Source: Methylobacterium adhaesivum
Lineage (GTDB): Bacteria > Pseudomonadota > Alphaproteobacteria > Rhizobiales > Beijerinckiaceae
Direction: 5' to 3'
Length of the DNA stretch: 59,148 nt
Assembly (NCBI RefSeq): GCF_022179065.1
Contig: NZ_BPQD01000037.1
Location: 1 to 59,148, forward strand
Part shown: in pieces, positions 44,701 through 52,968 of the stretch
How positions within the stretch are numbered: the stretch's first letter is position 1
How the letters are laid out: each line of letters begins with the position of its first letter
Translations under genes and position numbers: made by a program
The notes under the pieces: generated by a model
Database searches by the model: none
Told to the model about the DNA's origin: nothing
What the model saw: only the letters and a program-made list of their open reading frames with translations

Positions 44701-44874
44701 ATGGCGGTGGCGGTGATCGCGGGCCTCATCGTCTCGACCCTGCTGTCCCTCGTGTTCGTCCCGGCGGTGTTCCTCCTCGTCGACAGTCTGGAGCGCGTCC
44801 TCGGGCGACTCCTCGGCCGTCTCGTCGGCGCCCGCGACGAGGCACCGGACGCAGCCGTGTCCCATGGGGCCTGA
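41785..44874 (+). CDS. RND multidrug efflux permease (AcrB/MdtB-like)
   Basis: A 1029-residue inner-membrane proton-driven pump from the ATG at 41785 (MRLNVSAYAIRRPMGPLVLF). Twelve helices in two halves; the porter domain has VSVAITQAGAAPSELQTQV and the TM4 proton-relay DD is in TLVTGILVDDAIVEIENIVR. The later FVKNAIMLVDF equivalent (VTKNAIMLVDFAVEEM) and lysine region of TM10 are also present. It would export hydrophobic or metal-independent toxic compounds; the DD pattern excludes the CzcA heavy-metal class (DFG/DE). It begins 40 bp after the adaptor stop, in the TetR-controlled operon. Confidence 0.94.
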   Translation: MRLNVSAYAIRRPMGPLVLFLVLVVLGLVSFRGLAVTRMPNIDVPIVSVAITQAGAAPSELQTQVTKWVEDSIAGVRGVKHVTSAITEGSSVTTVEFRLEVNTDRAVNDVKDAVSKIRINLPRTIDEPVISRVEIAGLPILVYGVTSPAMTPAELSWLVEDKIARTLQGVKGVGGVERVGGVARELMVVLQPDRLLALGITAADVNRQLRVTSADMAGGRGEVGGREQSIRTLAASRTVRDLKATSIVLPGGRKVRLDDLASVEDSIEEPRTFARFNGNPVVAFTVSRGAGASDAEVAAGVDRKIAEFQATYPDLNFEKIDSSVSATLGSYDSAMHTLIEGAVLAVIVVLLFLRDWRATVIAAVALPLSVFPTFWAMDAMGFTLNGISLLAITLVTGILVDDAIVEIENIVRHMRMGKSPYRAALEGADEIGLAVIAITATLIAVFAPVSFMGGIAGRYFMQFGLTIAVSVFMSLLVARLITPMLAAYFLRDHGHAEARDGWVMRTYGRLVGWSVRHRVITLMAGLALFAASLASTGLLPSGFLPKQDMARTLFMVELAPGARLADTIATTDRVAARIRALPEVTSVFVDGGRQAGGKKETRLATLTVNLTPKNRRAKKQAALETEISALLADEPDIRAWTLRDSGQRDLALVVGGPDTDVVTEIAARLQRDMATIPHLVSVMSTAPLNRTEVRIRPKEGAAADLGVSTDAIAETVRVGTIGDIGLNLAKFNAADRQVPIRVQLPESARGTVARLETLKVPAKNGTAVPLGAVADIELGQGPGAIDRYDRVVRVAVEANLEGSDALGTLIAQALDTPTAKSLPPGVTIRQTGDAEIMGEVFSGFLMAMGAGIMMVYAVLALLFGSFLQPLTILFSLPLSIGGAILGLLILNMPISMPVVIGILMLMGLVTKNAIMLVDFAVEEMAKGVDRVTAIVEAGRKRARPIVMTTLAMAAGMVPSALALGVGGEFRAPMAVAVIAGLIVSTLLSLVFVPAVFLLVDSLERVLGRLLGRLVGARDEAPDAAVSHGA

Positions 44875-44881
44875 GTGTCTC

Positions 44882-44946
44882 TCACGAAACTTCCGCTGCG
44901 CTGTCGTGCTCTGATCGAGAACCTGTGTCGATCGGGAGTTTCGTGA
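44882..44946. repeat. Long-range inverted repeat after RND gene
   Basis: TCACGAAACTTCC (44882-44894) and GGGAGTTTCGTGA (44934-44946) are complementary apart from one position and enclose about 39 bases. It lies directly after the RND stop and before the stop of the convergent cupin gene. It could act as a terminator, or be a remnant of a mobile element's ends. Confidence 0.5.
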
Positions 44947-44997
44947 AGCAGTCTGAAACGGCGTCCCGTCGGTTCGGATCGCAGGGACGAAAGAAAA

Positions 44998-45501
44998 TCA
45001 CCGATCGCCGCGGGGCGTCCGGCTCGGGTCGTCGGCGGGGTCGATGTAGTTGAGCCCGAACGGGCCGGTGCCGTTGACCTGCAATTCCACCGGCTCGCCC
45101 GTGGTCCAGAGGGCGTGCGGCATGTCCGCCGGCAGATAGACGAAACCGCCGGCCCGCAGGGTCTGGCCGGCGGACCGGTCGAGGGTCTTGCCATGCTGAT
45201 GGACGATCGCGCCGGACAGGATGGTGAGCGTCTCGGCCTGCGCGTGGGTGTGGGGGGCGATCACCGTATCGGCGGGGACCTTGATGCGCAGGACGAAGGG
45301 GCCGGGCTTCGACGGGTCGCCCGCCACCATGCTGAGCTGCGTCCCCTTCGGCAGGTTCGCCGGGCCCGGGCCGTAGACAACGCTGGCGCCGTCGGGAAAC
45401 GCGATCATGCCGTGCGCGCCGTGGTCGGTCTCCCCCGCGAGACTCGGCCCCGCCAGGGATACGGCCAGAAGGCCGGCGACGGTTCGTGAAAGTGAGGTCA
45501 T
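44998..45501 (-). CDS. Exported cupin-domain protein
   Basis: A 167-residue protein with signal peptide MTSLSRTVAGLLAVSLAGPSLAGE and a cupin fold: VIAPHTHAQAETLTILSGAI carries the H-x-H...E metal-binding motif 1 and LPADMPHALWTTGEPVEL the motif 2 histidine. Periplasmic cupins with this pattern are often small metal enzymes or binding proteins in carbohydrate or aromatic metabolism. Start chosen at the ATG at 45501 with the clear signal peptide. Function not assigned. Convergent with the RND gene, divergent from the EamA transporter. Confidence 0.8.
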   Translation of the reverse strand: MTSLSRTVAGLLAVSLAGPSLAGETDHGAHGMIAFPDGASVVYGPGPANLPKGTQLSMVAGDPSKPGPFVLRIKVPADTVIAPHTHAQAETLTILSGAIVHQHGKTLDRSAGQTLRAGGFVYLPADMPHALWTTGEPVELQVNGTGPFGLNYIDPADDPSRTPRGDR

Positions 45502-45687
45502 GGCGCGGTCCCAGGGTTGAGGCCCGAGGACATCCCGTCGTCCCCGGCCGAAATGGCCCGAGCAATGTCGAGTGCGAACGCGCGGGCGGCAAGGGGTCGT
45601 GATAAGGGGGCCGTCCGCCGGGCGATCCGCCGGCGAGGGGCGAGCCCCCATCGCCACCGCTCGCATCCACGGGAGCCGGAGTTGCGC

Positions 45688-46113
45688 ATGACGTCCTGGG
45701 TGTTCTGGGCCCTCCTCTCGGCGGGGTTCGCCGCCCTGACGGCGATCTTCGGCAAGGTGGGGGTCGAGGCGATCGAATCCGACGTCGCCACCTTCCTGCG
45801 CACCGCCGTGGTCCTTTGTGTCCTCGGGGCGATCCTCCTCGGTACCGGCGAGTGGCAGCCCCTCGGGTCGATCTCGCGCCGGACCTACCTGTTCCTCGGG
45901 CTTTCCGGCCTCGCCACCGGGGCGTCGTGGCTCTGCTACTTCCGCGCCCTGAAGCTGGGCGACGCGGCGCGCGTCGCGCCCATCGACAAGCTCAGCGTCG
46001 TGCTGGTGGCGGTGTTCGGCGTGGCCTTCCTGGGCGAACGGTTGTCCACGCCGAACTGGCTCGGCGTCGGCCTCATCGCGGCCAGCGCCGTGCTGGTCGC
46101 CTACCGGGGGTGA
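45688..46113 (+). CDS. EamA/DMT-family transporter (half-size)
   Basis: A 141-residue membrane protein with five predicted helices (VFWALLSAGFAALTAIFG, LRTAVVLCVLGAILLG, YLFLGLSGLATGASWLC, SVVLVAVFGVAFLGE, WLGVGLIAASAVLVAY). It is one EamA repeat, half the length of usual 10-helix DMT proteins, so it would work as a dimer. The RALKLGDAARVAPIDKLSVVLV segment is the typical EamA core. The long upstream open frame is non-coding. Substrate unknown. Confidence 0.82.
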   Translation: MTSWVFWALLSAGFAALTAIFGKVGVEAIESDVATFLRTAVVLCVLGAILLGTGEWQPLGSISRRTYLFLGLSGLATGASWLCYFRALKLGDAARVAPIDKLSVVLVAVFGVAFLGERLSTPNWLGVGLIAASAVLVAYRG

Positions 46114-46131
46114 GGCCGAGCGTTCCGATCC

Positions 46132-46722
46132 TCAGTTCTCCAGGGGCTTGCACCGGCCCGGCTCGGTCTTCGAGAAGGTCTCGCCTTCCTTGAACGGGTG
46201 ATAGTTTTTCGCCTGCTCGGGCGAGAGCCAAGCCGCGTCCTTGACCGGACCGGTGTAGAGATGGCGCACCCAGGCGATAATCTGCAGGATCTCGTCCGGG
46301 TTCACGTCTTCGTTGTGCGGTCCCATCATGCCGTTGGCGCCACCCCAGATCGTCGAGAACAGGCCGACATCGCTCGTGTTGAGGGGATAGGTCCAGTAAT
46401 TGTCGTTCAGACCCGGCCCGACCTTACCCTCGGCCAGATGACCGTGACAGCCAGAGCATGAGGTGAGAAAGAGGCTCTCGCCGTTGCGGAGACAGGACCG
46501 GTCGTCGATGTAGATGTTCTTCCCGGTCTTGAGGAATGTCTTCACCGCCTCCGTGTCGCGGCCGCCGGGCTTGCCGTCCGCAAGGGTCATGGCTTCGCCC
46601 GTGATGGTGTTGCGCAGCACGATATCCGTTGACGCGTCACCGGCTGGCTGCGCCAGGGCAGCCCCAAGTCCGAGGGCCACGCCCCCCAGAACGGCCACAC
46701 ACGTTCTCACGACTGTCTTCAT
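46132..46722 (-). CDS. Methanol-dehydrogenase-type cytochrome cL
   Basis: A 196-residue periplasmic c-type cytochrome. Signal peptide MKTVVRTCVAVLGGVALGLGAALAQ; one heme motif CSGCH in LFLTSCSGCHGHLAEGKVGPG; then NDNYWTYPLNTSDVGLFS, GGANGMMGPHNEDVNPDEIL with a methionine for axial ligation, and IIAWVRHLYTGP. This is the MxaG/XoxG family that takes electrons from PQQ methanol dehydrogenases. No dehydrogenase gene (xoxF/mxaF) is in the window. It may serve a remote XoxF-type or another alcohol dehydrogenase. Start at 46722 just before the signal peptide. Confidence 0.88.
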   Translation of the reverse strand: MKTVVRTCVAVLGGVALGLGAALAQPAGDASTDIVLRNTITGEAMTLADGKPGGRDTEAVKTFLKTGKNIYIDDRSCLRNGESLFLTSCSGCHGHLAEGKVGPGLNDNYWTYPLNTSDVGLFSTIWGGANGMMGPHNEDVNPDEILQIIAWVRHLYTGPVKDAAWLSPEQAKNYHPFKEGETFSKTEPGRCKPLEN

Positions 46723-46866
46723 TCGCTCGCAAGCCCTTCTTAGGTAAATTTTATGATTACCCTTCGAGCCAATCTATAGCCGCGCGATGGATTAAGATCA
46801 TCGGGAAAACGTGTTGCGGGACTTGCTTAAATACCCCGACTTCCACTGTTGAACATTGCAATCCCC

Positions 46867-47916
46867 TCACGCTCGCCAATCCGGGAGCGCCCCCGGCGGT
46901 TCCTCGAACCAGGACGGCACCGGCAGGTTGCGCTCGCGCAGGAAGGCGGGATTGAACAGCTTCGAGGCGTAGCGGGCGGCGCCGTCGCACAGGATCGTCA
47001 CGACCGTGTGGCCGGGGCCGAGGTCCCGCGCGAGGCGGACCGCACCTGCGACGTTGATCCCCGAAGAGCCGCCGAGACTGAGGCCCTCCTCACGCATCAG
47101 TCCGAACACGTGCCCGAGGGCCTCCGTGTCGGGGATACGGTAGGAGCGGTCGGGCCGGAACCCCTCGAGGTTGCGCGTCACCCGGCCCTGGCCGATGCCT
47201 TCCGTGATCGACGAGCCCTCGGCCTTCAGGGCACCGTCCGTGTAATAGGCGTGGAGCGCCGAGCCCTCGGGATCAGCCAGCGCAATTGTCACGCCGGGCT
47301 TCAGGGCGCGCAGGGACTGCGCCGTTCCGGCGAGCGTGCCCCCGGTGCCGGCGGCGCAGACGAAACCGTCGACGGCGCCACCCGTTGCCTCGAAGATCTC
47401 CGGGCCGGTAGTCTCCACATGCGCCTGCCGGTTGGCGACGTTGTCGAACTGGTCGGCGAAGAAAGCGCCCGCCGGCTCCGTGGCGGCCAAGGCCTCGGCG
47501 AGGCGGCGCGCGGCGTGGACATAGTTGTTCGGGTTGGAAAACGGCACCGCCGGAACCTCGACGAGGCGGGCGCCCGCCAGCCGCAGGGTCTGCTTCTTCT
47601 CGTCCGACTGGGTCTCGGGAATCACGATCACCGTGCGGTAGCCGCGCACGGCGGCCACGAGGGCGAGGCCGATGCCGGTGTTGCCGGCGGTGCCCTCGAC
47701 GATGGTGCCGCCGGGCCGGATGAGCTCCCGCGCCTCGGCGTCGCGGACGATGGACAGGGCGGCGCGGTCCTTCACCGACAGGCCGGGATTAAGAAACTCG
47801 GCCTTGCCCAGGATCGTGCAGCCGGTCTCCTCGGACGCGCGGGCCAGCCGGATCAGCGGCGTGCCGCCGATGGCCGACAGGATGGTGTCATGCGGTTTCA
47901 TGGCTGGCACGCTCAT
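46867..47916 (-). CDS. cysK: Cysteine synthase family protein
   Basis: A 349-residue PLP enzyme of the O-acetylserine sulfhydrylase class. The PLP lysine is in NPGLSVKDRAALSIV, the substrate loop in VEGTAGNTGIGLALV, and the phosphate loop is AAGTGGTLAGTAQ. LDxxGSSGIN-like SLGGSSGINVAG is near the C-terminus, matching CysK-type proteins. It would make L-cysteine from O-acetylserine and sulfide; the C-terminus is longer than usual. First codon at 47916; MKPHDTIL at 47901 is an alternative start. Lone gene. Confidence 0.88.
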   Translation of the reverse strand: MSVPAMKPHDTILSAIGGTPLIRLARASEETGCTILGKAEFLNPGLSVKDRAALSIVRDAEARELIRPGGTIVEGTAGNTGIGLALVAAVRGYRTVIVIPETQSDEKKQTLRLAGARLVEVPAVPFSNPNNYVHAARRLAEALAATEPAGAFFADQFDNVANRQAHVETTGPEIFEATGGAVDGFVCAAGTGGTLAGTAQSLRALKPGVTIALADPEGSALHAYYTDGALKAEGSSITEGIGQGRVTRNLEGFRPDRSYRIPDTEALGHVFGLMREEGLSLGGSSGINVAGAVRLARDLGPGHTVVTILCDGAARYASKLFNPAFLRERNLPVPSWFEEPPGALPDWRA

Positions 47917-48194
47917 GCATCATCGAAGCTCCGGACGATCCCCTGCCGGGTCTCGGCCTTTCACGCACCGAATGCCAGCCCCGGATCCCAGTTTGGACGT
48001 CGGTCCCGCCGATCGACGGGGCGGGAGACGATCCTCCTCCCCCGCCCGGAGCGACACGAACGATCGTCTTGGGTGCCGGCGGACATCGCATCGCGGGCCC
48101 GCTTCGAGCCTTCGGCCCATCCCTCGATTCGACGAAACACCGTGGTCGGAGCGGTCCGTCTCGGCCGAGGATCGGCCTCTCTCGGGCGCAAGCC

Positions 48195-48659
48195 TCAGGC
48201 GGCCCTCGCCCCGGCCAGCTCGACCTTGCGCAGGGCCCCATCGAGGGCGATGTGGAGGGCGAAGGCCGCACCATCCTTCGTCGCGGGAATTTCGAAGTGC
48301 TTCGGTTTGCGCCGGACCTCGCCGCTCGGCGCGTAGCCCGCGTTCCGGGCCGCCGCGAGGGCGGCTTCGGGATCGGCCGGGGCCTGATCGGGCTTGGCGT
48401 GACCGGGCTTGGCGTGATTGGGCTTGGCCGGCCATTCGACGGCGCGGATGCTGCCGTCGCCGAGGGCGAGGCGGGTGACCTTGATCTCGGACGGCTTGCG
48501 TTCGCCGGTCACCGTCACGGTCTCCCCCGGCGTCAGGGTCAGCCCTTGGACGCCCTTGGGACCGAGATCGGCGAGGAACCGCCCGTGCGGCCCCTCGACG
48601 GCGAAGCGGTGGCCGAACACGGCCCATATGGTGCCCGTGGCGGTATGGAGGTCGGTCAT
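48195..48659 (-). CDS. Hypothetical protein with OB-like N-terminus and KP(G/N)HA repeats
   Basis: A 154-residue protein. Residues 1-75 look like a small beta barrel (TIWAVFGHRFAVEGPHGRFL, ETVTVTGERKPSEIKVTRL), a lysine/proline/histidine linker KPNHAKPGHAKPDQAP follows, then a C-terminal part (RNAGYAPSGEVRRKPKHFEI, ALDGALRKVEL). The linker is coded by three 15-bp DNA repeats. No signal peptide. Role unknown. Divergent from the DUF808 gene. Confidence 0.6.
   Translation of the reverse strand: MTDLHTATGTIWAVFGHRFAVEGPHGRFLADLGPKGVQGLTLTPGETVTVTGERKPSEIKVTRLALGDGSIRAVEWPAKPNHAKPGHAKPDQAPADPEAALAAARNAGYAPSGEVRRKPKHFEIPATKDGAAFALHIALDGALRKVELAGARAA
48387..48431 (-). repeat. Three 15-bp tandem repeats inside a coding region
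   Basis: ATCGGGCTTGGCGTG, ACCGGGCTTGGCGTG and ATTGGGCTTGGCCGG, head to tail on the plus strand, encode the KP(G/N)HA linker of the minus-strand protein. Copy number may vary between strains. Confidence 0.7.
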
Positions 48660-48865
48660 GTGATGTCCTGTCGGGTTCGAAGAGCGCCCTTTCGGGTCGA
48701 GGCCGTTCTACGGGCCGGGTCCGGACCGGGACTGAACGGGCCGGTTCAGCCCCGGTTCAAGGGTTCGGGTCCGGCCCGCACCCGCCCTCCCCCCACCTCG
48801 CGGTTTGCGGACGACCGTGGCTGTGCCATGTCTCGGCAGGCACAGCAGGCGGGGGAACATCGATC

Positions 48866-49933
48866 GTGAGCGTGGGACTTCTGGCACTTCTCGACGATGT
48901 CGCGGCGCTCGCCCGCGTGGCAGCGGCCTCCCTCGACGACGTGGCGGCCCAGGCCGGCAAGGCCGGCACCAAGGCGCTGGGCATCGTCATCGACGACGCC
49001 GCCGTGACCCCGCGCTACGTGGTAGGTTTCGCCGCCGCGCGGGAACTGCCCATCGTCTGGCGCATCGCCGTGGGCTCCCTCAAGAACAAGCTCCTGTTTC
49101 TCCTGCCCGGCGCGCTGCTCCTGAGCTACGCCGTGCCGTGGGTAATCACGCCGCTCCTCATGCTCGGCGGCCTCTACCTCTGCTACGAGGGGGCGGAGAA
49201 GATCCTCCACGCCGTCATGCCGGCGCCCGCCCATGCCGAAGCCGAGACGGCCGCCCCTTCCCAGGATGCCAAGGTGCTGGAAGACCAGCGCGTGCGCGGC
49301 GCGATCCAGACAGATTTCATCCTCTCGGCCGAGGTGATGGCCCTGACGCTCGCTTCACTCACCACGGACTCGACGGTGACGCGGGCGGCGATCCTCGCCA
49401 TCGTGGGTATCGGCGTGACGCTCCTCGTCTACGGCGTCGTCGCCCTCATCGTGAAGGCGGACGATGCCGGCGTGGCGCTCGCCGCCAACGATCGCCCGGC
49501 TTCCACCCTTCTCGGCCTGCGCGCCGGTTCCCCGGGAGCCGCCGCCACGGGCGCGGACCGCGCCCTGCGTCCGGCGACGCAGGGTCTCGGCCGCGCCCTC
49601 GTGGTCGGCATGCCGTACTTCCTCAGCGGCCTCGCGATCCTCGGTACCGCCGCGATGCTGTGGGTCGGCGGCGGCATTCTCCTGCACGGTCTCGAGCATT
49701 TCGGCGTCACCGCCCCGGCCCACCTCGTTCACGAGGCCGCGAAGGCGGCGGCCGCCGCCGTCCCGAGCCTGGCGGGCGCCGCCGAATGGCTCGCCACCGC
49801 AATCCTGTCGGGCCTCGGCGGTCTGGTGGTCGGCGGCCTGACGATTCCGGTCGTGCAGTTCGTCCTGGCGCCCGCCACACGGCGGATTCGCGCCCTGTTC
49901 GGCCCGAGCGAACCGGCAGCGGCCCGGCGCTGA
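48866..49933 (+). CDS. DUF808 (YedI-like) membrane protein
   Basis: A 355-residue inner-membrane protein starting with GTG at 48866 (MSVGLLALLDDVAALARVAA). The N-terminal DDVAALARVAAASLDDVAAQ and the DDAAVTPRYVVGF, VGSLKNKLLFLLPGALLLSY segments match the DUF808/YedI family. About six or seven hydrophobic helices. The biochemical role in the family is not known. A short set of 7-bp repeats follows the stop. Confidence 0.82.
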   Translation: MSVGLLALLDDVAALARVAAASLDDVAAQAGKAGTKALGIVIDDAAVTPRYVVGFAAARELPIVWRIAVGSLKNKLLFLLPGALLLSYAVPWVITPLLMLGGLYLCYEGAEKILHAVMPAPAHAEAETAAPSQDAKVLEDQRVRGAIQTDFILSAEVMALTLASLTTDSTVTRAAILAIVGIGVTLLVYGVVALIVKADDAGVALAANDRPASTLLGLRAGSPGAAATGADRALRPATQGLGRALVVGMPYFLSGLAILGTAAMLWVGGGILLHGLEHFGVTAPAHLVHEAAKAAAAAVPSLAGAAEWLATAILSGLGGLVVGGLTIPVVQFVLAPATRRIRALFGPSEPAAARR

Positions 49934-49940
49934 CGGCGGC

Positions 49941-49968
49941 CGGCGTCCGGCGTCCGGCGTCCGGCGTC
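49941..49968. repeat. Four copies of a 7-bp tandem repeat
   Basis: CGGCGTC repeated four times followed by a partial copy, just after the DUF808 stop. Probable slippage-prone microsatellite; no evident function. Confidence 0.8.
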
Positions 49969-50163
49969 CGGCACGAACGCCACCGATACGAGGTAGATCG
50001 CCTCGCCTGAGGTGAAGGTCCGGCTTTATGCTGTGCTGGCAAGGCTCGACCGCAATCACCGCAATCCAAGCCAATCGACGAAACGCCAATTACGGCGTGG
50101 GTACTCAGGAAACACAACGACGCGTTTCACAGCTTCTTAACATATGGCAGTTCACGGTATGCC

Positions 50164-50721
50164 ATGCTCACCGTGCCTATGAAAAAGCAGTGCTTGTCCG
50201 ATGATCGCGGCTCGGTTGCCGTCGAGTTCGCGATTATTTCACTCACTGCTGTCATAACGATCGTGTTCATCCTCACCGCGAGTATGGTCCTATATCTCAA
50301 CCAGACGCTCGACAACGCGACGGCTCAAGTCTCACGACAGATCATGACCGGCTCGGCCCAGGCTGCCTCCATCAACAGTTCTGCGTTTCGCGTTGATTTG
50401 TGCAAGCTTCTACCCAGAACGATCGATTGTAGCCTCCTCGTCATCAACCTGTATGTCGTTCCGAAGTCGGCCGGCCCGTCCGGCTTCTACAACTTCGTGA
50501 ATGCCGACCTCTCGGGCTTGAGCTTGCCGGATCTCTCCAATGGCGGCACGGGACAATTCACCCTCGGGGCGCGAGGCGAGTACCAGTATCTGCAGGTGAT
50601 CTATCCGATCACATTCCCGCCCGCCCTGATCCTGAAATGGCTCAGCGGTGGCGCGACCTACAAAGGGGCGCCGGCCTTTCTCGCCATCTCCACGGCGGCG
50701 TTCCGGAACGAACTGTTCTGA
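50164..50721 (+). CDS. TadE-like pilus assembly protein
   Basis: A 185-residue protein with the TadE-type N-terminus DDRGSVAVEFAIISLTAVITIVFIL (glutamate at +5 of the class III prepilin-like cleavage site G-S-V-A-V-E-F) followed by one membrane helix. The rest is a periplasmic domain. Start could also be MKKQCLSDDRG at 50179. TadE/TadF minor pseudopilins help assembly of Flp/tight-adherence pili. It is first of three co-directional genes spaced 2 bp or overlapping. Confidence 0.75.
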   Translation: MLTVPMKKQCLSDDRGSVAVEFAIISLTAVITIVFILTASMVLYLNQTLDNATAQVSRQIMTGSAQAASINSSAFRVDLCKLLPRTIDCSLLVINLYVVPKSAGPSGFYNFVNADLSGLSLPDLSNGGTGQFTLGARGEYQYLQVIYPITFPPALILKWLSGGATYKGAPAFLAISTAAFRNELF

Positions 50722-50723
50722 CG

Positions 50724-51434
50724 ATGCGCCAAAAAGCTACCCTCGGGCAACGCTTCCTCGGCGACCGAAGCGCGGTTTCCGCGGTTGAATTCGCGGTGAT
50801 TCTGCCCGTCCTCATGCTTCTCACGGCCGCCGGCCTGCAACTGGTCACGTATCTCAACGCGATCCGGAAGGTCGACCTCATCGCGAACTCGATCAGTCAG
50901 ATCATCTCGCAGGCGAGCCCCCCGCAAGGCTCGACCGTCGCAACGGTCAACAGCCTCGATCTGCACTTCACCTACGACGCCTCGATGGTGCTGTTTCCCT
51001 ATGTGTTGCAGGACGCCAAGCGACGGGGCATCTCTTGGTACCAGGCCATCTCCATCAATTTCGCCAGCATCGCCTTCATCGCGAAGGTTCCGGCTTGCGG
51101 GTCTAATGCCGACCCCAGCGAATGCTACGTCGCCACCGTCGCCTGGACGAGCATGGGGACCGCCGGAGACAATTACAGGCGCTGCGTGACTCCACAGCTT
51201 GCTGCCGCCGACAGTGCGACTCCGAACCGAGTGAGTCTACCGCGGTCCGTCTTCGGTCCCGGTTCCATCATCGCCGTCGATGTCGTGTTCATGTTCACGC
51301 CGACTTTCGGCGCCGGGTTCATCGATCCGATTCGCATCGCGCGGTCGGTCTACCTGCAACCGCGCTATGCCACCCTGATCAATTACGACACAACGAACGA
51401 CGATGGGATTGCTGTGAAATGTCCCGGCTATTGA
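50724..51434 (+). CDS. TadE/TadG-like pilus assembly protein
   Basis: A 236-residue protein beginning MRQKATLGQRFLGDRSAVSA, with the TadE motif SAVEFAVILPVLMLLTAAGL (E-F at the cleavage-proximal position) and one hydrophobic helix. The periplasmic remainder holds two cysteine pairs (PACGSNADPSEC and CVTPQL...VKCPGY) that may form disulphides. It starts 2 bp after the preceding stop and overlaps the VWA gene by 16 bp. It is likely a second minor pseudopilin of the same system. Confidence 0.75.
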   Translation: MRQKATLGQRFLGDRSAVSAVEFAVILPVLMLLTAAGLQLVTYLNAIRKVDLIANSISQIISQASPPQGSTVATVNSLDLHFTYDASMVLFPYVLQDAKRRGISWYQAISINFASIAFIAKVPACGSNADPSECYVATVAWTSMGTAGDNYRRCVTPQLAAADSATPNRVSLPRSVFGPGSIIAVDVVFMFTPTFGAGFIDPIRIARSVYLQPRYATLINYDTTNDDGIAVKCPGY

Positions 51435-52852
51435 CGACGCTTTCAGCCCATGGAGCCGCCCTTCACGCATCACGGCGGGGCAGCATTCCGATCCTGTTCG
51501 CCCTCAGCCTCGTTCCCCTCATCGGCCTGGTCGGCCTCGGGATCGATTACGGCGTCGCCGCAAGCGACAAGAGCAAGCTCGACACGGCCGCCGATGCCGC
51601 TGCTCTGGCGGGCATCGTCACGACGAAGGCTTTCATTGCCGACAATGCCGGTCAGGCCGACTTGAACGCCAAGGCGGTGGCGGCCGGGATCACCAAGGCG
51701 ACGAATGTCTTCCGGGCCAATCTCGGAAACGTCGCCCTCGCGCAGATCGATTTTCCGACCCCACAAATCACACGAAGCGGCCAGACGCTGACTGCGGTGG
51801 TAAAATACTCAGCTACCGTACGCAACACCTTCGGCCGCCTCTTCGGGACCGCCGCCACCACCCTCACGAACTCGTCGACGGCGTCGGCCGATATCGCAAG
51901 CTATCTCGACTTCTACCTGCTCCTCGACGTGTCAGGCTCCATGGGATTGCCCGCTTCGGACGCCGGGATGACGCAGTTGGCCTCCGTCAACAAAGACATG
52001 TTCAGTGATTATCAACAAGGTTGTCAATTCGCGTGCCATTTCCCCAATAATACTGGCTGGGGTCTGGCGGCAGGAAAGATCCAACTCCGTTCGGATGCGG
52101 TCAATAACGCCGTTTGCTCCCTCATCCAGCGGGCATCGACACCCGTCGTCGCCAATCAGTACCGGGTCGGCCTATATCCTTTCGTCAATCAAATGGGCGT
52201 TCTCACGTCGATTACGACCAATATGTCCATGCTTTTGACCACCGCCCAGTGCGACACGCAATGGCCGCTCGCGCTGACCAACCTCCTCGATACGGGCTCC
52301 ACGCAACTTGCTACGAACAATGACCCGAGTACGGGGACCGGCAGCGGCGGAACCCATTTCGATACGGTTCTGCCGCAGATGAAGTCGGCTATCGCAACAT
52401 TCGGTGATGGCAGCTTGGCGACCCAGCCGAAGTCATTCGTTTTCTTGGTCACGGATGGCATGCAGAACGACCAGAACTTCTCGAGCTCCAAGAATGGCAA
52501 GCGTGTCTATCCCGGATCTCCCACCAAGTTCCCGGGTTATGACGACGCAAACTGGGACGGATCCAAGCCGAGACAAATCGATTCCGCAAACTGCGACGCC
52601 CTTAAAAAAGCGGGCGCAACAATCTCAATTCTCTACATTCCCTATAATATTATCACTTTCAAGGAACTCAATTCTAAAACGATCATCACCGAAAATAAGA
52701 AGGTCAACACCATCAGTCCAGGGCTCTCCACGCCTCTGAAGGCGTGCGCCTCTTCGGGCTTTTTCTTCACGGCCAACTCGGCCGACGACATCAAGGCGGC
52801 ATTGAATTCGATGTTCGATAAGGCCCTGCAGGTCGCCCGTCTGACGCAGTGA
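51419..52852 (+). CDS. TadG-like protein with von Willebrand factor A domain
   Basis: A 477-residue protein. The N-terminal RRGSIPILFALSLVPLIGLVGLGIDY is a TadG/Flp-type anchor, followed by KSKLDTAADAAALAGI, the usual TadG helix. The VWA domain has the MIDAS motif DFYLLLDVSGSMGLP (DxSxS), a long loop with CQFACHFPNN cysteines, and FVFLVTDGMQND as the second metal site. TadG-type proteins of Rhizobiales are thought to act in Flp-pilus biogenesis or adhesion. It overlaps the previous gene, so one operon of three; no tadA/B/C ATPase or platform genes are in the window. Confidence 0.82.
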   Translation: MSRLLTTLSAHGAALHASRRGSIPILFALSLVPLIGLVGLGIDYGVAASDKSKLDTAADAAALAGIVTTKAFIADNAGQADLNAKAVAAGITKATNVFRANLGNVALAQIDFPTPQITRSGQTLTAVVKYSATVRNTFGRLFGTAATTLTNSSTASADIASYLDFYLLLDVSGSMGLPASDAGMTQLASVNKDMFSDYQQGCQFACHFPNNTGWGLAAGKIQLRSDAVNNAVCSLIQRASTPVVANQYRVGLYPFVNQMGVLTSITTNMSMLLTTAQCDTQWPLALTNLLDTGSTQLATNNDPSTGTGSGGTHFDTVLPQMKSAIATFGDGSLATQPKSFVFLVTDGMQNDQNFSSSKNGKRVYPGSPTKFPGYDDANWDGSKPRQIDSANCDALKKAGATISILYIPYNIITFKELNSKTIITENKKVNTISPGLSTPLKACASSGFFFTANSADDIKAALNSMFDKALQVARLTQ

Positions 52853-52968
52853 CACCGCCGCGCGGAAAACCAGATCCCCGCCGGCCTTTGCTTCGCTTCT
52901 CCCAATCCGTCGCCTCGAGGCGACCCGGCAACGATCCGGCCAATCGGGACGTTGGCGTGACGCCACGC

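Noticed and set aside
49941-49968. CGGCGTC repeats as a CRISPR-like array
   Set aside because: Units are only 7 bp and contiguous, with no spacers. It is a simple tandem repeat.
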